From Cohnella sp. SGD-V74 (GTDB taxonomy: Bacteria; Bacillota; Bacilli; Paenibacillales; Paenibacillaceae), in the NCBI RefSeq assembly GCF_003001675.1, contig NZ_PVYW01000002.1, forward strand, positions 1-64,000: a stretch of 64,000 nucleotides of DNA. The letters are read 5' to 3'. The notes under the pieces were generated by a model that saw nothing but the letters and a program-made list of their open reading frames with translations, was not told where the DNA came from and did no database searches. Shown in pieces: positions 27,139-36,761 of the stretch. The position numbers were made by a program, and so were the translations under genes. Each line of letters opens with the position of its first letter. Position 1 is the first letter of the stretch.

Positions 27139-30100
27139 TTATACAGGGCGGCTATCGATCGTAAAGGTAATCGTCGCCTCGGCCGTTAAGCCGTTAGCTG
27201 TTTTCGTTGTAGTCACAATCAGGACGTATTCGCCATCTTCCTCGATTAACGTTCCTTTATTGTACTCGACGGAAGCAGCTCCATCCTTGCTTAATGTCGC
27301 TATGCTTGTCGTACCCTCAGCATCCGTCCAAGTAGGCGCGACGCTGAAGTAGTAACTGCCGTTTGGCGCACCGGTCAATTCAATCGTCGGAGCCGCAGGA
27401 CCTTCCCCTTCGATCGTGAAGCGGATCGACTTCGATTCCGAATTGCCGGAGTCCGTGCGCCAGGTTACGGTCAGGACGTATTCTCCGGGGTCGTTAATCG
27501 TTTCTCCCTTAGCGTACGGTACTGGAGAACCGCCATCCTTCGCCAGCGACACTTCGACTTCGCCAAAATATTGCGGCTCATACCACTCAGGCGCTGCGCT
27601 TGCGTATGCGCCCCCTTCCTCTACGCCGCTAATCTCGACAAGCATGAATTTATAATCGTACCGGCCGGTCACCCCGTCTTTATTCACAATTGCATAGAAC
27701 TCGTACTCGCCTACCTCAGTAAGGACTATTGGGCTCGGAAAGTTATGGCGATTTGAATTCCTGTTTCTGTGCCACAGATTGGTACTTTCAATCTGAGTTC
27801 CCTCACTGGGCGTCCAGGCAATCTCTGCCGACCCGAACAAGATCGCGTTATCCGAAAAGCCCGTCAGATGAGGCGCAGGAGGCGGAGGAACGATCGTGAA
27901 GCGAATCGACTTCGTTTCCGAACTGCCGGCGTTGGTACGCCAGGTTACGGTCAGAACGTATTCTCCAAGCTCGTTAATCATTGTTCCCATTGAGTACGGT
28001 GTTGGAGAACCGCCATCTTTCGTCAGCTCCGCTTCAACTTCACCAAAATATTGCGGCACATACCACCTGGCCGATGCTCTTGAGTATGCTCCCCCTTCTT
28101 CTACACCGAGGAGCTCGGCAACGATGAATGGATAGGCGTACTGTACACTTTCTTGGCCGTCATTCACTTGAACAGTGAGCACATATTCCCCGGCCACAGT
28201 AATCGTCCATGGGTTGGAAGGATTGTGTCTGGTCGAATTATTGTTCTTGTGCAACAGACTGGTCCACTCGATCTGCGTCCCCCCGCCGGGCGCCCAGGCA
28301 ATCTCAGCCGGGTTAAATACGACTGCATCATCTGAGAAGCCCGATAGGACAGGCCGGGCCGGACCGACATCCACTTTAAACGTCCGCGTGGCCGTTGAAG
28401 TCGCGCCGTTGGACAGCTTCGTGGTCGTCACGATGAGTTCGTAGTCTCCATCCTGATCAATGAGAGCGCCCATCGTGTACGGGACAGGCTCTGCGCCGTC
28501 CTTCCGCAGCACAGCTGTGCTGGTCGTGCCGGTTGGCTCCGTCCAAGTCAGCGTTGCGTTGTAATAAGCCGTTACCCCGGACAAGTCCCTGGAATTGCCC
28601 CCAATGGCTATTGTCGCTTCACCCGGAGGAACGGTATCGATCGTGAACGAGATTTGCTGTTGAACCTCGCGGCCGTTTGAATCCAGGCGGGTCGTCAATG
28701 TCAGCACATAGCTGCCGTCCTCCGCAATCACGGTCCCTCTTGTGTAGGCCATACTTTCGCCAGCGTCTTTGATAAGCGTTGCCGTGCTGGTCCATCCAGG
28801 TACATCCGTCCACGTCGGAGCTGCCGATGCATACGTACCGCCATGCTCGACACCTGTTATCTCAACAGATTCAACTATCGTAAAGTGGACCCTTTGCAGT
28901 ATGCTTTCTTGATAAACCAACCAGTAAATATTTAATACATACTCTCCAGGCTCGGATAGCGCGTCTCCTTTGTTATACGCTAGAACTTGCTCGCCATCTT
29001 TCGTCAGCCACATTTCGTTACGGGTGGAGAATATGCTCTGCGAGAACCAGGTAGGCGTCACGCTGCTCATGTACACGCCTCCGTCTTCTACGTCACGGAT
29101 TCCCGCAATGATGAACGGGTAGGTGTACTGTTTAACCTCACCGTCTCTGCTTACCTCCACACTAAACTCATATTCGCCGTCTTCAGCGACGGCCGTTGAG
29201 TTCGGAAGGTCATCGATCCGTTCATTCGTATTCACATTTGTCAGGCTGGCTGAAGCGATCTCCGTACTTTCTCGAGGAGTCCAGGATATCGTCACCGGTT
29301 CAAAATAGATCCCTTTATCCTCGATGCCGGAGAGAATCGGACGAGCAGCTCCGATGTTCACCTTAAACTGCTGCGATTTCGTTGCGGTCAGACCGGTGGA
29401 CAAATCCGTCCATGTCACGGTCAACTCATACTCGCCGTCTTCTTCAATGGTTTTGCGGCCCACGTATGGAACAGGATCTGCATCGCCTACTTTTAGCGCA
29501 GCCGTGCTTGATGTGCCTGGCGGGTCTGTCCAGTGCGGAGTCGCGCTGTAATGATAGTACACCCCGCCAATTGATCTCGCAGTGCCAAGAATGCTGATGT
29601 CAGGCGTTGGAGGCGGAGAAACGATCGTAAAGTTAACCGATTGCGTTGCTGAATTTTCGTTCCTCGTATGCCAGGTTACCGTTAATTCATATTCACCGTT
29701 CTCGTCAATCGTTGTTCCCTTCGTATACAGTACAGCAGGATCTCCGTTCTTGCTCAACATCGCTTCGCTTTTGCCGACTGAGCCGAATCCGAGCGGTTCG
29801 ACCCAATCAGGCGTCACGCCCTGGTAGGTTTCTCCGTCATTTAACCCGCGGATGCCTGCAATTACAAATTGGTAACTATAGGGGATCACTGCGCCATCTC
29901 TTTCCACATTCACCGACAAGGCATACGTCCCATCATCCGTAATCGTCGTCGGGCTTGAGAGGTTATCCGTAACTTCTCCTGTCGTCAGATTTCTGAGCGA
30001 GACCCCGGCAATCGTCGTCCCTGGGGGTGGCTCCCAGATTATCGTGACCGGTTCGAAATAGATCTGGTTATCCGCGACGCCCGTTACAATCGGCTGCGGC

Positions 30101-32253
30101 AGGTCGGTATCGATCGTAAAATGAATTTGCTGCTCAACGGTTTCGTTGCTCAGCACATTCCGCGTTGTCACAGTCAGAACGTAGTCGCCTTCCTCCGTGA
30201 TCTCCGTTCCGCTATTGAACGGAGCGGTTGCGCCTCCGTCTTTGGCCAGTGTGGCGGTGCTGTTCATGCCGGACACATCCGTCCAGGTTACAATTGCGGA
30301 TGAATACGTGCCGCCCTCTTCCACGCCCTCTATTGCCGCCGGAATCGCAGCGGAGGAATCGATCGAGAAACGAACCGTCGTCGCGGCCGTTAAGCCGTTT
30401 GCCTTCCTCGCCGTTACCGTAAGGACGTAGTCGCCCTCCTCCTCAAGCCGCGTTCCGCGTTCGTAAGGCTTGGCCCCATGCCCGTGTTGGCTGATCATAG
30501 CTTCGCTGACCGTGTTCGGCGCGTCGGTCCAATCCGGCAAAACGGAGAAATAGCGGCCGCCATTGGCGACGCCTTCGATCCTTGGAGCTGCCGGAGCAAC
30601 GGAATCGATCGTAAATTGGATCGTCGTCGTCGCTCTCATTCCGTTTGAACTTTTTACCGCCGTAACGCTCAGGATATAGGTGCCGTCTTCGACGATCTCG
30701 GTATTTCTCGTATAGCTGACTTTATTGGAACCGTTCTTGGTCAAGGTTGCTGTACTGGTCGTGCCGGAAGCATCGCTCCAGTTCGGAGTCACCGCCCCCG
30801 CATAGATCCCTTGATCCTGAACACCCGTTACTACGGGAGCGGCCGGAGGCGTCGTATCCGGGTTTCCTCCACCGCCTCCTCCGCCGCCACCGCCGACGGG
30901 TCCCGGAGATGAAGGAGGAGCGCCGCCGCCTTCCAGTTTGCCCGGCACTCGCTCGAACTTCGAGTCCTTGGCCTGATCGTTGACGATCGCACGATCGATC
31001 GTGCCCTTTCCTTGTACATTCGCTTCTTCTTCAAGCGTCAGATCGACAATCTTCGTATCCTCTTGCAGCTTCATCGTATTCCCGGAAGCTCCGGACAACA
31101 CGTTCAGCTTCTCAATCGTCCCCCCGAGCAGCTCCAGCTCAACATTCGAAGAAGCTATGTTTGCTTCCGCGAACTCGCCCTGCAGGCTCGCCTTCGATCC
31201 GGCAGGCATTTCCTTCGCCAGATTCACCGTTCTGAAGCCTTTGTCCTTGGCCGCGCCGGACTCCAGCTTGGCGCCGGAACGCAAGTCCACCCGCTTCACC
31301 ATCGTGTTTCCTTTCGCTGCGATGCGAATATTGCCGTCTTTCTTGTCGACAATAAGGCTTTCCAACTGGGAGTTGTCCAAGTGAATCGAATTAGGGCCGC
31401 CGCCGTTTGCGGTAACCGTACCCTTAACCTTTACGTTATCCAAAGCGGCTTCTCCCTCGCCAATACCGGCAGAGAGCAGGAGATCGCCCTGGATGTCCAT
31501 GTTGCGAAGAGTCACGCCGCTTGCCGCAACGACCGCATTGCCCGCAATCGTTTCCGTTCCGTCGGCCGGACCGTAAACGCCCGCGGCGGAGAAAGTCCGA
31601 GCCTTGTCGCTTCCCCGCTCCAGCTTCTTCAGCGCACCGTCCAGAATGGCGACCGCTTCCTCGCGCGTAATGACCTTTTTCGGTCTGAACGTTCCGTCCA
31701 GATACCCCTTGAGAATCCCGTTCACGACCAAAGCGCCGACCGCGCCCTTGCCGGCGTTCGAGATAGACGCCGCATCTTTGAAAACAGCCGTTTCTTCCGG
31801 GCTAAGCTTCAGGTCGAACGCTTTCGCCACCATAACCGATACTTCTTCGCGGGTAATTTGGCGATCGGGCTGCATCGTTCCGTCCGGATAGCCTTCGGCG
31901 TATCCGGCCTGCACCGCGATCGCGGCTTGTTTCGCTTTCCAGGTTCCCGGCTTTACGTCGCTGAACGATATCGCCGCTTCATCGACAAACCCGAGGGATT
32001 TGTTCGCCAGCGAGAAAAACTCGGCCCTCGTCACCTCAAGCTTGGGCTTTACCGTTCCATCCGGATAGCCGGTTAACCAGCCCTTGTTCATCCATTCCAG
32101 CAAAATCCGCTCCGACCAAGCTCCGCGAATGTCCGCAGGAGAAAAAGCCGCCGAGGCGGCTCTCTCCAGAAACGCGGAGCTCAGCAGGCAGACAGCCATC
32201 GCAAGAGCGATCAAGCGCAACAGGCCGCTCTTCTGCCTCTGCTTCAACTCCAT
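27139..32253 (-). CDS. Giant SLH surface protein with 15 Ig-like repeats
   Basis: A 1,704-residue exported protein. Signal peptide about 1-35; three SLH repeats (about 38-215), here at the N terminus; a 200-residue segment of short imperfect beta-strand repeats typical of a right-handed helix (about 240-435); a Gly/Pro linker; then fifteen units of about 80-90 residues from 465 to the end. The units share a core of the type G-V-x-x-G-G-x-Y, TWTD, STATLxKDG and EEDGEYxLTVT. They fall into three classes whose order suggests duplication of blocks. It is likely an adhesin or stalk exposing repeats from the S-layer. AAGGAGG precedes ATG 32253, and only 29 bases separate it from the GH44 stop. Confidence 0.85.
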   Translation of the reverse strand: MELKQRQKSGLLRLIALAMAVCLLSSAFLERAASAAFSPADIRGAWSERILLEWMNKGWLTGYPDGTVKPKLEVTRAEFFSLANKSLGFVDEAAISFSDVKPGTWKAKQAAIAVQAGYAEGYPDGTMQPDRQITREEVSVMVAKAFDLKLSPEETAVFKDAASISNAGKGAVGALVVNGILKGYLDGTFRPKKVITREEAVAILDGALKKLERGSDKARTFSAAGVYGPADGTETIAGNAVVAASGVTLRNMDIQGDLLLSAGIGEGEAALDNVKVKGTVTANGGGPNSIHLDNSQLESLIVDKKDGNIRIAAKGNTMVKRVDLRSGAKLESGAAKDKGFRTVNLAKEMPAGSKASLQGEFAEANIASSNVELELLGGTIEKLNVLSGASGNTMKLQEDTKIVDLTLEEEANVQGKGTIDRAIVNDQAKDSKFERVPGKLEGGGAPPSSPGPVGGGGGGGGGGNPDTTPPAAPVVTGVQDQGIYAGAVTPNWSDASGTTSTATLTKNGSNKVSYTRNTEIVEDGTYILSVTAVKSSNGMRATTTIQFTIDSVAPAAPRIEGVANGGRYFSVLPDWTDAPNTVSEAMISQHGHGAKPYERGTRLEEEGDYVLTVTARKANGLTAATTVRFSIDSSAAIPAAIEGVEEGGTYSSAIVTWTDVSGMNSTATLAKDGGATAPFNSGTEITEEGDYVLTVTTRNVLSNETVEQQIHFTIDTDLPQPIVTGVADNQIYFEPVTIIWEPPPGTTIAGVSLRNLTTGEVTDNLSSPTTITDDGTYALSVNVERDGAVIPYSYQFVIAGIRGLNDGETYQGVTPDWVEPLGFGSVGKSEAMLSKNGDPAVLYTKGTTIDENGEYELTVTWHTRNENSATQSVNFTIVSPPPTPDISILGTARSIGGVYYHYSATPHWTDPPGTSSTAALKVGDADPVPYVGRKTIEEDGEYELTVTWTDLSTGLTATKSQQFKVNIGAARPILSGIEDKGIYFEPVTISWTPRESTEIASASLTNVNTNERIDDLPNSTAVAEDGEYEFSVEVSRDGEVKQYTYPFIIAGIRDVEDGGVYMSSVTPTWFSQSIFSTRNEMWLTKDGEQVLAYNKGDALSEPGEYVLNIYWLVYQESILQRVHFTIVESVEITGVEHGGTYASAAPTWTDVPGWTSTATLIKDAGESMAYTRGTVIAEDGSYVLTLTTRLDSNGREVQQQISFTIDTVPPGEATIAIGGNSRDLSGVTAYYNATLTWTEPTGTTSTAVLRKDGAEPVPYTMGALIDQDGDYELIVTTTKLSNGATSTATRTFKVDVGPARPVLSGFSDDAVVFNPAEIAWAPGGGTQIEWTSLLHKNNNSTRHNPSNPWTITVAGEYVLTVQVNDGQESVQYAYPFIVAELLGVEEGGAYSRASARWYVPQYFGEVEAELTKDGGSPTPYSMGTMINELGEYVLTVTWRTNAGSSETKSIRFTIVPPPPAPHLTGFSDNAILFGSAEIAWTPSEGTQIESTNLWHRNRNSNRHNFPSPIVLTEVGEYEFYAIVNKDGVTGRYDYKFMLVEISGVEEGGAYASAAPEWYEPQYFGEVEVSLAKDGGSPVPYAKGETINDPGEYVLTVTWRTDSGNSESKSIRFTIEGEGPAAPTIELTGAPNGSYYFSVAPTWTDAEGTTSIATLSKDGAASVEYNKGTLIEEDGEYVLIVTTTKTANGLTAEATITFTIDSRPV

Positions 32254-32282
32254 TTATATTTTCCTCCTTAAATCAGTCGAGA

Positions 32283-35200
32283 TCAGTTCGAAGGGTTCAC
32301 GACAAGCAGCGTTGCCGAACGCTTCGACAGCTTCAACGACACGGAGCCGTTCTCGCTTGCCGCGAGGTCTCCGGTTTTGGCCAGGCGACGAATCGCATCG
32401 AAGGTATACGCCTCCGCAGTATCAAAGCCTTCGCCCAGTTCCAACTGAACATCCCGGCTTAACGTGTCCTTGTTGAACAGCAGCACGTAGGTCTTGCCGT
32501 CATTTCCTTCGATCGTATAAGCGCCGACCGCATCAAAGCGGGACGAATCGGTACTAACGCTGCTTCCTTCGATTTTGGAGCCTTGACCGTCGTAATCCAG
32601 ATACAGCTTAAACGCATCCTCGATCGGCGTGTCCGCCTGGAAGTTGCCGAAGCGAGTCGCCAGATCGACGCCCTCCTTGCCGAAGATGGCGAGCGCTTCC
32701 GCTTGCGCCAGCCCCGCTGTAACGCCGAAGCCGTTGCCGAAGTTGTACTCCGTAATCGCCAGCTTCAGCCCGGGCCGATTGCGCTCGATGATTTCCTTCA
32801 TGCGCGGAATGAGCCGGATCGGCTCCTGAATCCAAGATTGATCGACGAATTGATCGTCGTACAGCGCCTTGAGCGCCTGGAAGCGGCGTTTCGAGACTTG
32901 CGGGCTTTCATTTTCGGACGGAACCACGCCCTCCTGAGAATAGTAGTGGATGGTCAAATAATCGATCAGCTTCACGCCGGTCTCTTGCTCATGACGGTTC
33001 GCCTGCTGCAAGTACCATTCCAGGAAAGGCGTTCCGCCGTGCGCTTGGCGATCCGGACCGTCGGCGCACCAATCGGCCGGGGAATAGAAGTAACCGCACC
33101 ATCCCCACGAAACAGGGCCCAACAGCTGAGCATCGGGGTCGGCTTGCTTAATCGCCGTTCCGTATTCCACCGTTTTATTCCACAGCTCATCATAGGTCGG
33201 AGCCTCGGGATGGACGTCGCGATGCGTCACATGCCACAAGTCCGGCTCATTGTCCAGCGCGTACAGACGGACTTTGTCGTTCGACTTCGCCGCCATATCG
33301 CGAACCCAGTCGGCAGCAAATTCCGTTCCGACGCGAACCGAGGTATCGGAAGGATCGTTGTTCGTCACTAACGTTCCGTCCCTGAATACTCCGTTCCCGG
33401 CATCCGGCAGCTCCCATGCGCCCTCTTGCTGGCTTCCGTATTTTTGCTGCGAGAAGCCGTAGCTGACCGTGCGATCCTTCGGCGTCCAGCCGATCGTCGG
33501 GATCGTCATCAGCACCTGGTTACCCCGCCCGAGCACGCGATCGATAAACCGATCCGACAGCGAGCCCTGCGAAGGCTCCCAATCCTGATCATCGTAAGGG
33601 TAGTTGATGAAGAACCAGTCGCTGGCGCGATTCGCCGCATTCAACTGCCAATTGTAGCGTGTCGTCTGATTGCCTCCCCAACGTTCCACTGTAAAAGGCA
33701 GAGTGGAAGTCGTCGGATGGCCTTCGTCATAGTTAATACCGTAAATATCGTTGCTGATCGGCTTCCGTTCCGAGGTCTGATCGACGGTTACAGTAACGAG
33801 CGGGAGCTCCGGCTCAGGCAGCTGCCCTGCATTCGGATTGGACAGGAACGCGATATCGTCGATATAGATCGCTTCCTGGTTGTTCTCCGTTGCAGCCTGT
33901 ACGATAAAACCGTCGAAAAATCCGAGATCGAGGCCGAGATCGGCCATGCCGACCGTTACTTCCGTCCATTGACCGGCCGGCAGAGAGCCATTCGGGAACA
34001 CCTCGTTCAGATCAAGCGAACCGAGCGACTGATTGCCGTTGTAAAAATGGAACAACAGTTCCTGACCGCCGGTGCTGCCCCCATGCAGCCAGAACCGGAT
34101 GCCGTAATAATCCTCCACGGACTTTTTGGACTCGCCGGAAACCCATACGCCGTCCCAGCCGTCCGGCTCGAACTTGATCGAGCGGCTGCCGCTTCTGGCC
34201 TGCTCCGTATTGGCGAAGTCCTTTTCGTGCCAGCTGTAGTTGTGGAAGCCTGGGGCAAGCGATTCTTCATACACCGACTCTGCCTGAACTTCCGTAATTT
34301 GCACGAACCCGTCGGTCGTAAAATTTTTGTGGGTTGCCGTAATCTTCGCAATGCCCGGCTGCAGTGCAACGAGTTCGCCGCCTTCGACGGACAGAAGCTC
34401 CGGTTGGTCAATCGTCCATTGCGTGTCGCCTGTCACGATGGCCGTGTCGCCGGATTGCAGGAGCGTCTCCGCCTGAATCTGACGACGCTCTCCCGGCAGC
34501 ATCACCAGACGCGGCTGATCGATTCTCAGCTCAAGCACGGCGGCTTGCGCCGCTTGCCGGGAGGTGATCGCGATGTCGTCCAGATAGAGCGGCGCTTGCT
34601 TGCCCGGCTCCAGGCCGGTCAAGCGAATGCCGTCGAACAGACGGTGCTCCAGCCCCAGTTCGGCAAGGTTCAGCTCAATCAGCGCCCATTCCCCTGCCGG
34701 GACGCCTTCGGGCAGCCAGTGCTCCAGCGGACGCTCGAACGCCGTTGCGCCTCCTGCGGTCAGCGCGAGCTGTACTTTCTGTCCGCCTTCGGAGCCTCCA
34801 TGCACCCACAGTCTCAGCTTGTCGTAATCGTTCACCGTCAGCAATTGACTGCTGTACAAATACAACGCTCCGTCTCCATTCGGCGTAAAGCGAATCGAAC
34901 GGGAGCCCGTCCGCTTTACCGAGCTGTCCGTCAGGTTGACCTGTCCCCAGCTGTAGTTCGTCACCGAATCCGCCAGCTTGTCGTCGTACAGATAAAATCC
35001 TTCAACCGGCTCGATCGGATCTCCCGGCTCTTCATTGCCTGGCTCCTCGCCCGGTTCTTCTCCCGGATTTTCACCGCCAGGCTCTCCACCGGGTTCCTCG
35101 CCCGGATTTCCGCCAGGCTCCTCTCCTCCGCCTTGGCCGGTAAACGAGATATTGTCCAAGAACAGCGGTCCTTGCTGTCCCGCACCCCAAATCAGGATAC

Positions 35201-35684
35201 CGTCCATCCATCCTTGCACGCCGGCATCGCCAAGGGGAACGGTGACTTGGACCCATTCGTTCGCCGGAATGCCGTCAGGCAGCAGATCGGCGGAGTCCAG
35301 CTCCGCAAGCGCCTGTCCTCCCAGCGTGAACGCCAGCTTGAAGGACTGCCCTCCCTGACCGCTCCCGCGCAGCCAGAAGCTGAAGCTGTCGTACTCGCCC
35401 GCATTCATGATGCGGTCCTTGTACAGATAAACGGCCTGCCCTTCTTTGGCCTCGAACCGGATCGAACGGCTTCCCTCGTAGACCGTCCCCGTCTCTTCCA
35501 GACTAACGCCTGCCCAACTGTTGTTGTGAAACGATTCCTCCAGCCGATCGTCGAACACGTTCAGCCTGGAGGCTTCGGAACCGAAGGTTCGCTCGCCTGG
35601 AACCGCAAGCTGAACGAACAGCAGCGATGTCGTCAGCAGCAGCGCCATTTTCGAAGGACCCTTTGCTTTTATACTCGTACCCAT
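32283..35684 (-). CDS. GH44 glycanase with three jelly-roll modules
   Basis: A 1,133-residue secreted enzyme. Signal peptide about 1-35, then three homologous modules of about 150 residues (each with a motif like GSRSIRF, a YDxxxFWLHGGSxGGQ strand and a final DDIAF), the first two joined by a Gly/Glu/Pro linker and the last two by a Big_2-like segment. The catalytic part (about 640-1,133) is GH44: RWGGNQTTRYNW, acid/base Glu in LDNEPDLW and nucleophile Glu in ITEYNFG. GH44 enzymes cleave beta-1,4-glucan, xyloglucan or mannan. ATG 35684 lies eight bases after AGGAG; ATG 35690 is too close. First gene of an operon with the giant SLH protein, behind box C. Confidence 0.9.
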   Translation of the reverse strand: MGTSIKAKGPSKMALLLTTSLLFVQLAVPGERTFGSEASRLNVFDDRLEESFHNNSWAGVSLEETGTVYEGSRSIRFEAKEGQAVYLYKDRIMNAGEYDSFSFWLRGSGQGGQSFKLAFTLGGQALAELDSADLLPDGIPANEWVQVTVPLGDAGVQGWMDGILIWGAGQQGPLFLDNISFTGQGGGEEPGGNPGEEPGGEPGGENPGEEPGEEPGNEEPGDPIEPVEGFYLYDDKLADSVTNYSWGQVNLTDSSVKRTGSRSIRFTPNGDGALYLYSSQLLTVNDYDKLRLWVHGGSEGGQKVQLALTAGGATAFERPLEHWLPEGVPAGEWALIELNLAELGLEHRLFDGIRLTGLEPGKQAPLYLDDIAITSRQAAQAAVLELRIDQPRLVMLPGERRQIQAETLLQSGDTAIVTGDTQWTIDQPELLSVEGGELVALQPGIAKITATHKNFTTDGFVQITEVQAESVYEESLAPGFHNYSWHEKDFANTEQARSGSRSIKFEPDGWDGVWVSGESKKSVEDYYGIRFWLHGGSTGGQELLFHFYNGNQSLGSLDLNEVFPNGSLPAGQWTEVTVGMADLGLDLGFFDGFIVQAATENNQEAIYIDDIAFLSNPNAGQLPEPELPLVTVTVDQTSERKPISNDIYGINYDEGHPTTSTLPFTVERWGGNQTTRYNWQLNAANRASDWFFINYPYDDQDWEPSQGSLSDRFIDRVLGRGNQVLMTIPTIGWTPKDRTVSYGFSQQKYGSQQEGAWELPDAGNGVFRDGTLVTNNDPSDTSVRVGTEFAADWVRDMAAKSNDKVRLYALDNEPDLWHVTHRDVHPEAPTYDELWNKTVEYGTAIKQADPDAQLLGPVSWGWCGYFYSPADWCADGPDRQAHGGTPFLEWYLQQANRHEQETGVKLIDYLTIHYYSQEGVVPSENESPQVSKRRFQALKALYDDQFVDQSWIQEPIRLIPRMKEIIERNRPGLKLAITEYNFGNGFGVTAGLAQAEALAIFGKEGVDLATRFGNFQADTPIEDAFKLYLDYDGQGSKIEGSSVSTDSSRFDAVGAYTIEGNDGKTYVLLFNKDTLSRDVQLELGEGFDTAEAYTFDAIRRLAKTGDLAASENGSVSLKLSKRSATLLVVNPSN

Positions 35685-35717
35685 GCGCATTTCTCCTTTC
35701 CAATTTGCGACAATCTC

Positions 35718-35773
35718 ATTCTAAGAGACAGGTTGTTCCCCCGATAGTTACAGACTGTCACTGATATTGTCAT
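35718..35773 (-). promoter_or_regulatory. Box C: regulon promoter of GH44/SLH operon
   Basis: Reading towards the gene: ATGACAA (35773-35767), 4 bases, AGTGACA (35762-35756), 3 bases, TGTAACT (35752-35746), 22 bases, -10 TAGAAT (35723-35718). It has the same spacings as boxes A, B and D and no -35 hexamer. Confidence 0.75.
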
Positions 35774-35805
35774 GCGCCGGAAGCCAGGAAGACTTGCGGA
35801 CACGG

Positions 35806-35835
35806 CAAAAAAGCCGCTTTGCATCGAAAGCGGCT
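35806..35835 (-). terminator. Terminator of orphan response regulator gene
   Basis: On the minus strand AGCCGCTTT pairs with AAAGCGGCT, followed by TTTTTT. Confidence 0.85.
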
Positions 35836-35861
35836 GAAAAGCGTTCGTTCCGAATTCGGGT

Positions 35862-36533
35862 CTAATACGCGTCTTCCAGAAGAAACTCTTTCAGAATGGA
35901 AATCGCGGCTTGCCTGTCGTTCGTGCCGATTTTATTGTAAATGACGCTAATATAGTTCCGAACCGTCCCTTCCCCCATGAACAGAGAAGATGAGATTTGC
36001 CGATTCGTATAGCCTTCGATCATCAGCTCCATGATTTTCCGCTCGCGCGCCGTGAAGCTGTACCCGCTTTCCCTCAGTTTGTTCTCGTCGAAAGCATCGA
36101 CCCTTGTATCGGACAACGCGGACAGCTTCGCGGCAAGCTTCGAAGCGATCGGGGCCGGCAAAATCACTTCTCCGTTCATCGCGTCGCGTATCGTCTGCAC
36201 GATGATTCTCGAAGACATATCCTTGAGCAGAAATCCGTCGGCGCCGCCCGCCATGGCGTCAACGATAAAACGATCCTCCGCGAACGTCGTCAGCATCAGC
36301 ACGATCGTATCGGGGTACTCCCGCTTGATTCGTTTCATGGCGTCGATGCCGTCCATTCCGGACATCTTGATGTCCATGAGCACGACGTTCGGTTTATGCT
36401 CTTGTACCGCTTGCAAGGCTTCCTTCCCGCTGGCGCACATCGCCGCGATCTCCAATCCCTCTTCGGATTGAAGTATCGTATGCAGACCTTCCCGAAGCAG
36501 CCTCTGATCATCCACAATGATGATGGAAATCAA
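35862..36533 (-). CDS. Orphan NarL-type response regulator, candidate activator of box A-D regulon
   Basis: A 223-residue regulator. The receiver opens ISIIIVDDQRLLREGL, with phosphoacceptor Asp54 in VLMDIKMSG and the conserved Lys in FLLKDMS; the DNA-binding part reads FTARERKIMELMIEGYTNRQ with a NarL-type recognition helix. I place the start at TTG 36533: GAGGG lies nine bases upstream and the length then matches the family. ATG 36560 is possible but has no spaced site. No histidine kinase gene adjoins it. Box C lies 89 bases past its stop and box D in its upstream divergent region, which makes it the nearest candidate for the factor binding these boxes. Confidence 0.88.
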   Translation of the reverse strand: MISIIIVDDQRLLREGLHTILQSEEGLEIAAMCASGKEALQAVQEHKPNVVLMDIKMSGMDGIDAMKRIKREYPDTIVLMLTTFAEDRFIVDAMAGGADGFLLKDMSSRIIVQTIRDAMNGEVILPAPIASKLAAKLSALSDTRVDAFDENKLRESGYSFTARERKIMELMIEGYTNRQISSSLFMGEGTVRNYISVIYNKIGTNDRQAAISILKEFLLEDAY

Positions 36534-36634
36534 ATTACCCCACCCTCTGCCCTTTACCATCCTCTTCAAACTTGATTAGAGTGTAGCAAACCCGGTTCGA
36601 ATCGTACAGGGGTACGAACGCGATCGTGACAGTC

Positions 36635-36690
36635 ATGACGAAGAATGTGACAACTCGTAACTGGTCGACCAGGGAAATAAGACCTACGAT
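36635..36690 (+). promoter_or_regulatory. Box D: regulon promoter of membrane protein gene
   Basis: ATGACGA (36635-36641), 4 bases, TGTGACA (36646-36652), 3 bases, CGTAACT (36656-36662), 22 bases, -10 TACGAT (36685-36690). It is the most divergent of the four boxes but has identical spacing. It lies between the divergent regulator gene and the membrane protein gene and could also influence the regulator. Confidence 0.7.
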
Positions 36691-36761
36691 AAGTGAAGAA
36701 TTTCCGCTGTTTCGAGACAGAGCGGCGACACTATCGCATCTCATTGAGGAGGCTATGTTTC

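Noticed and set aside
27139..32253. CRISPR array or transposon in the repeat-rich region
   Set aside because: The repeats are in-frame protein repeats of 240-270 bp with diverged sequence, not short direct repeats with unique spacers.
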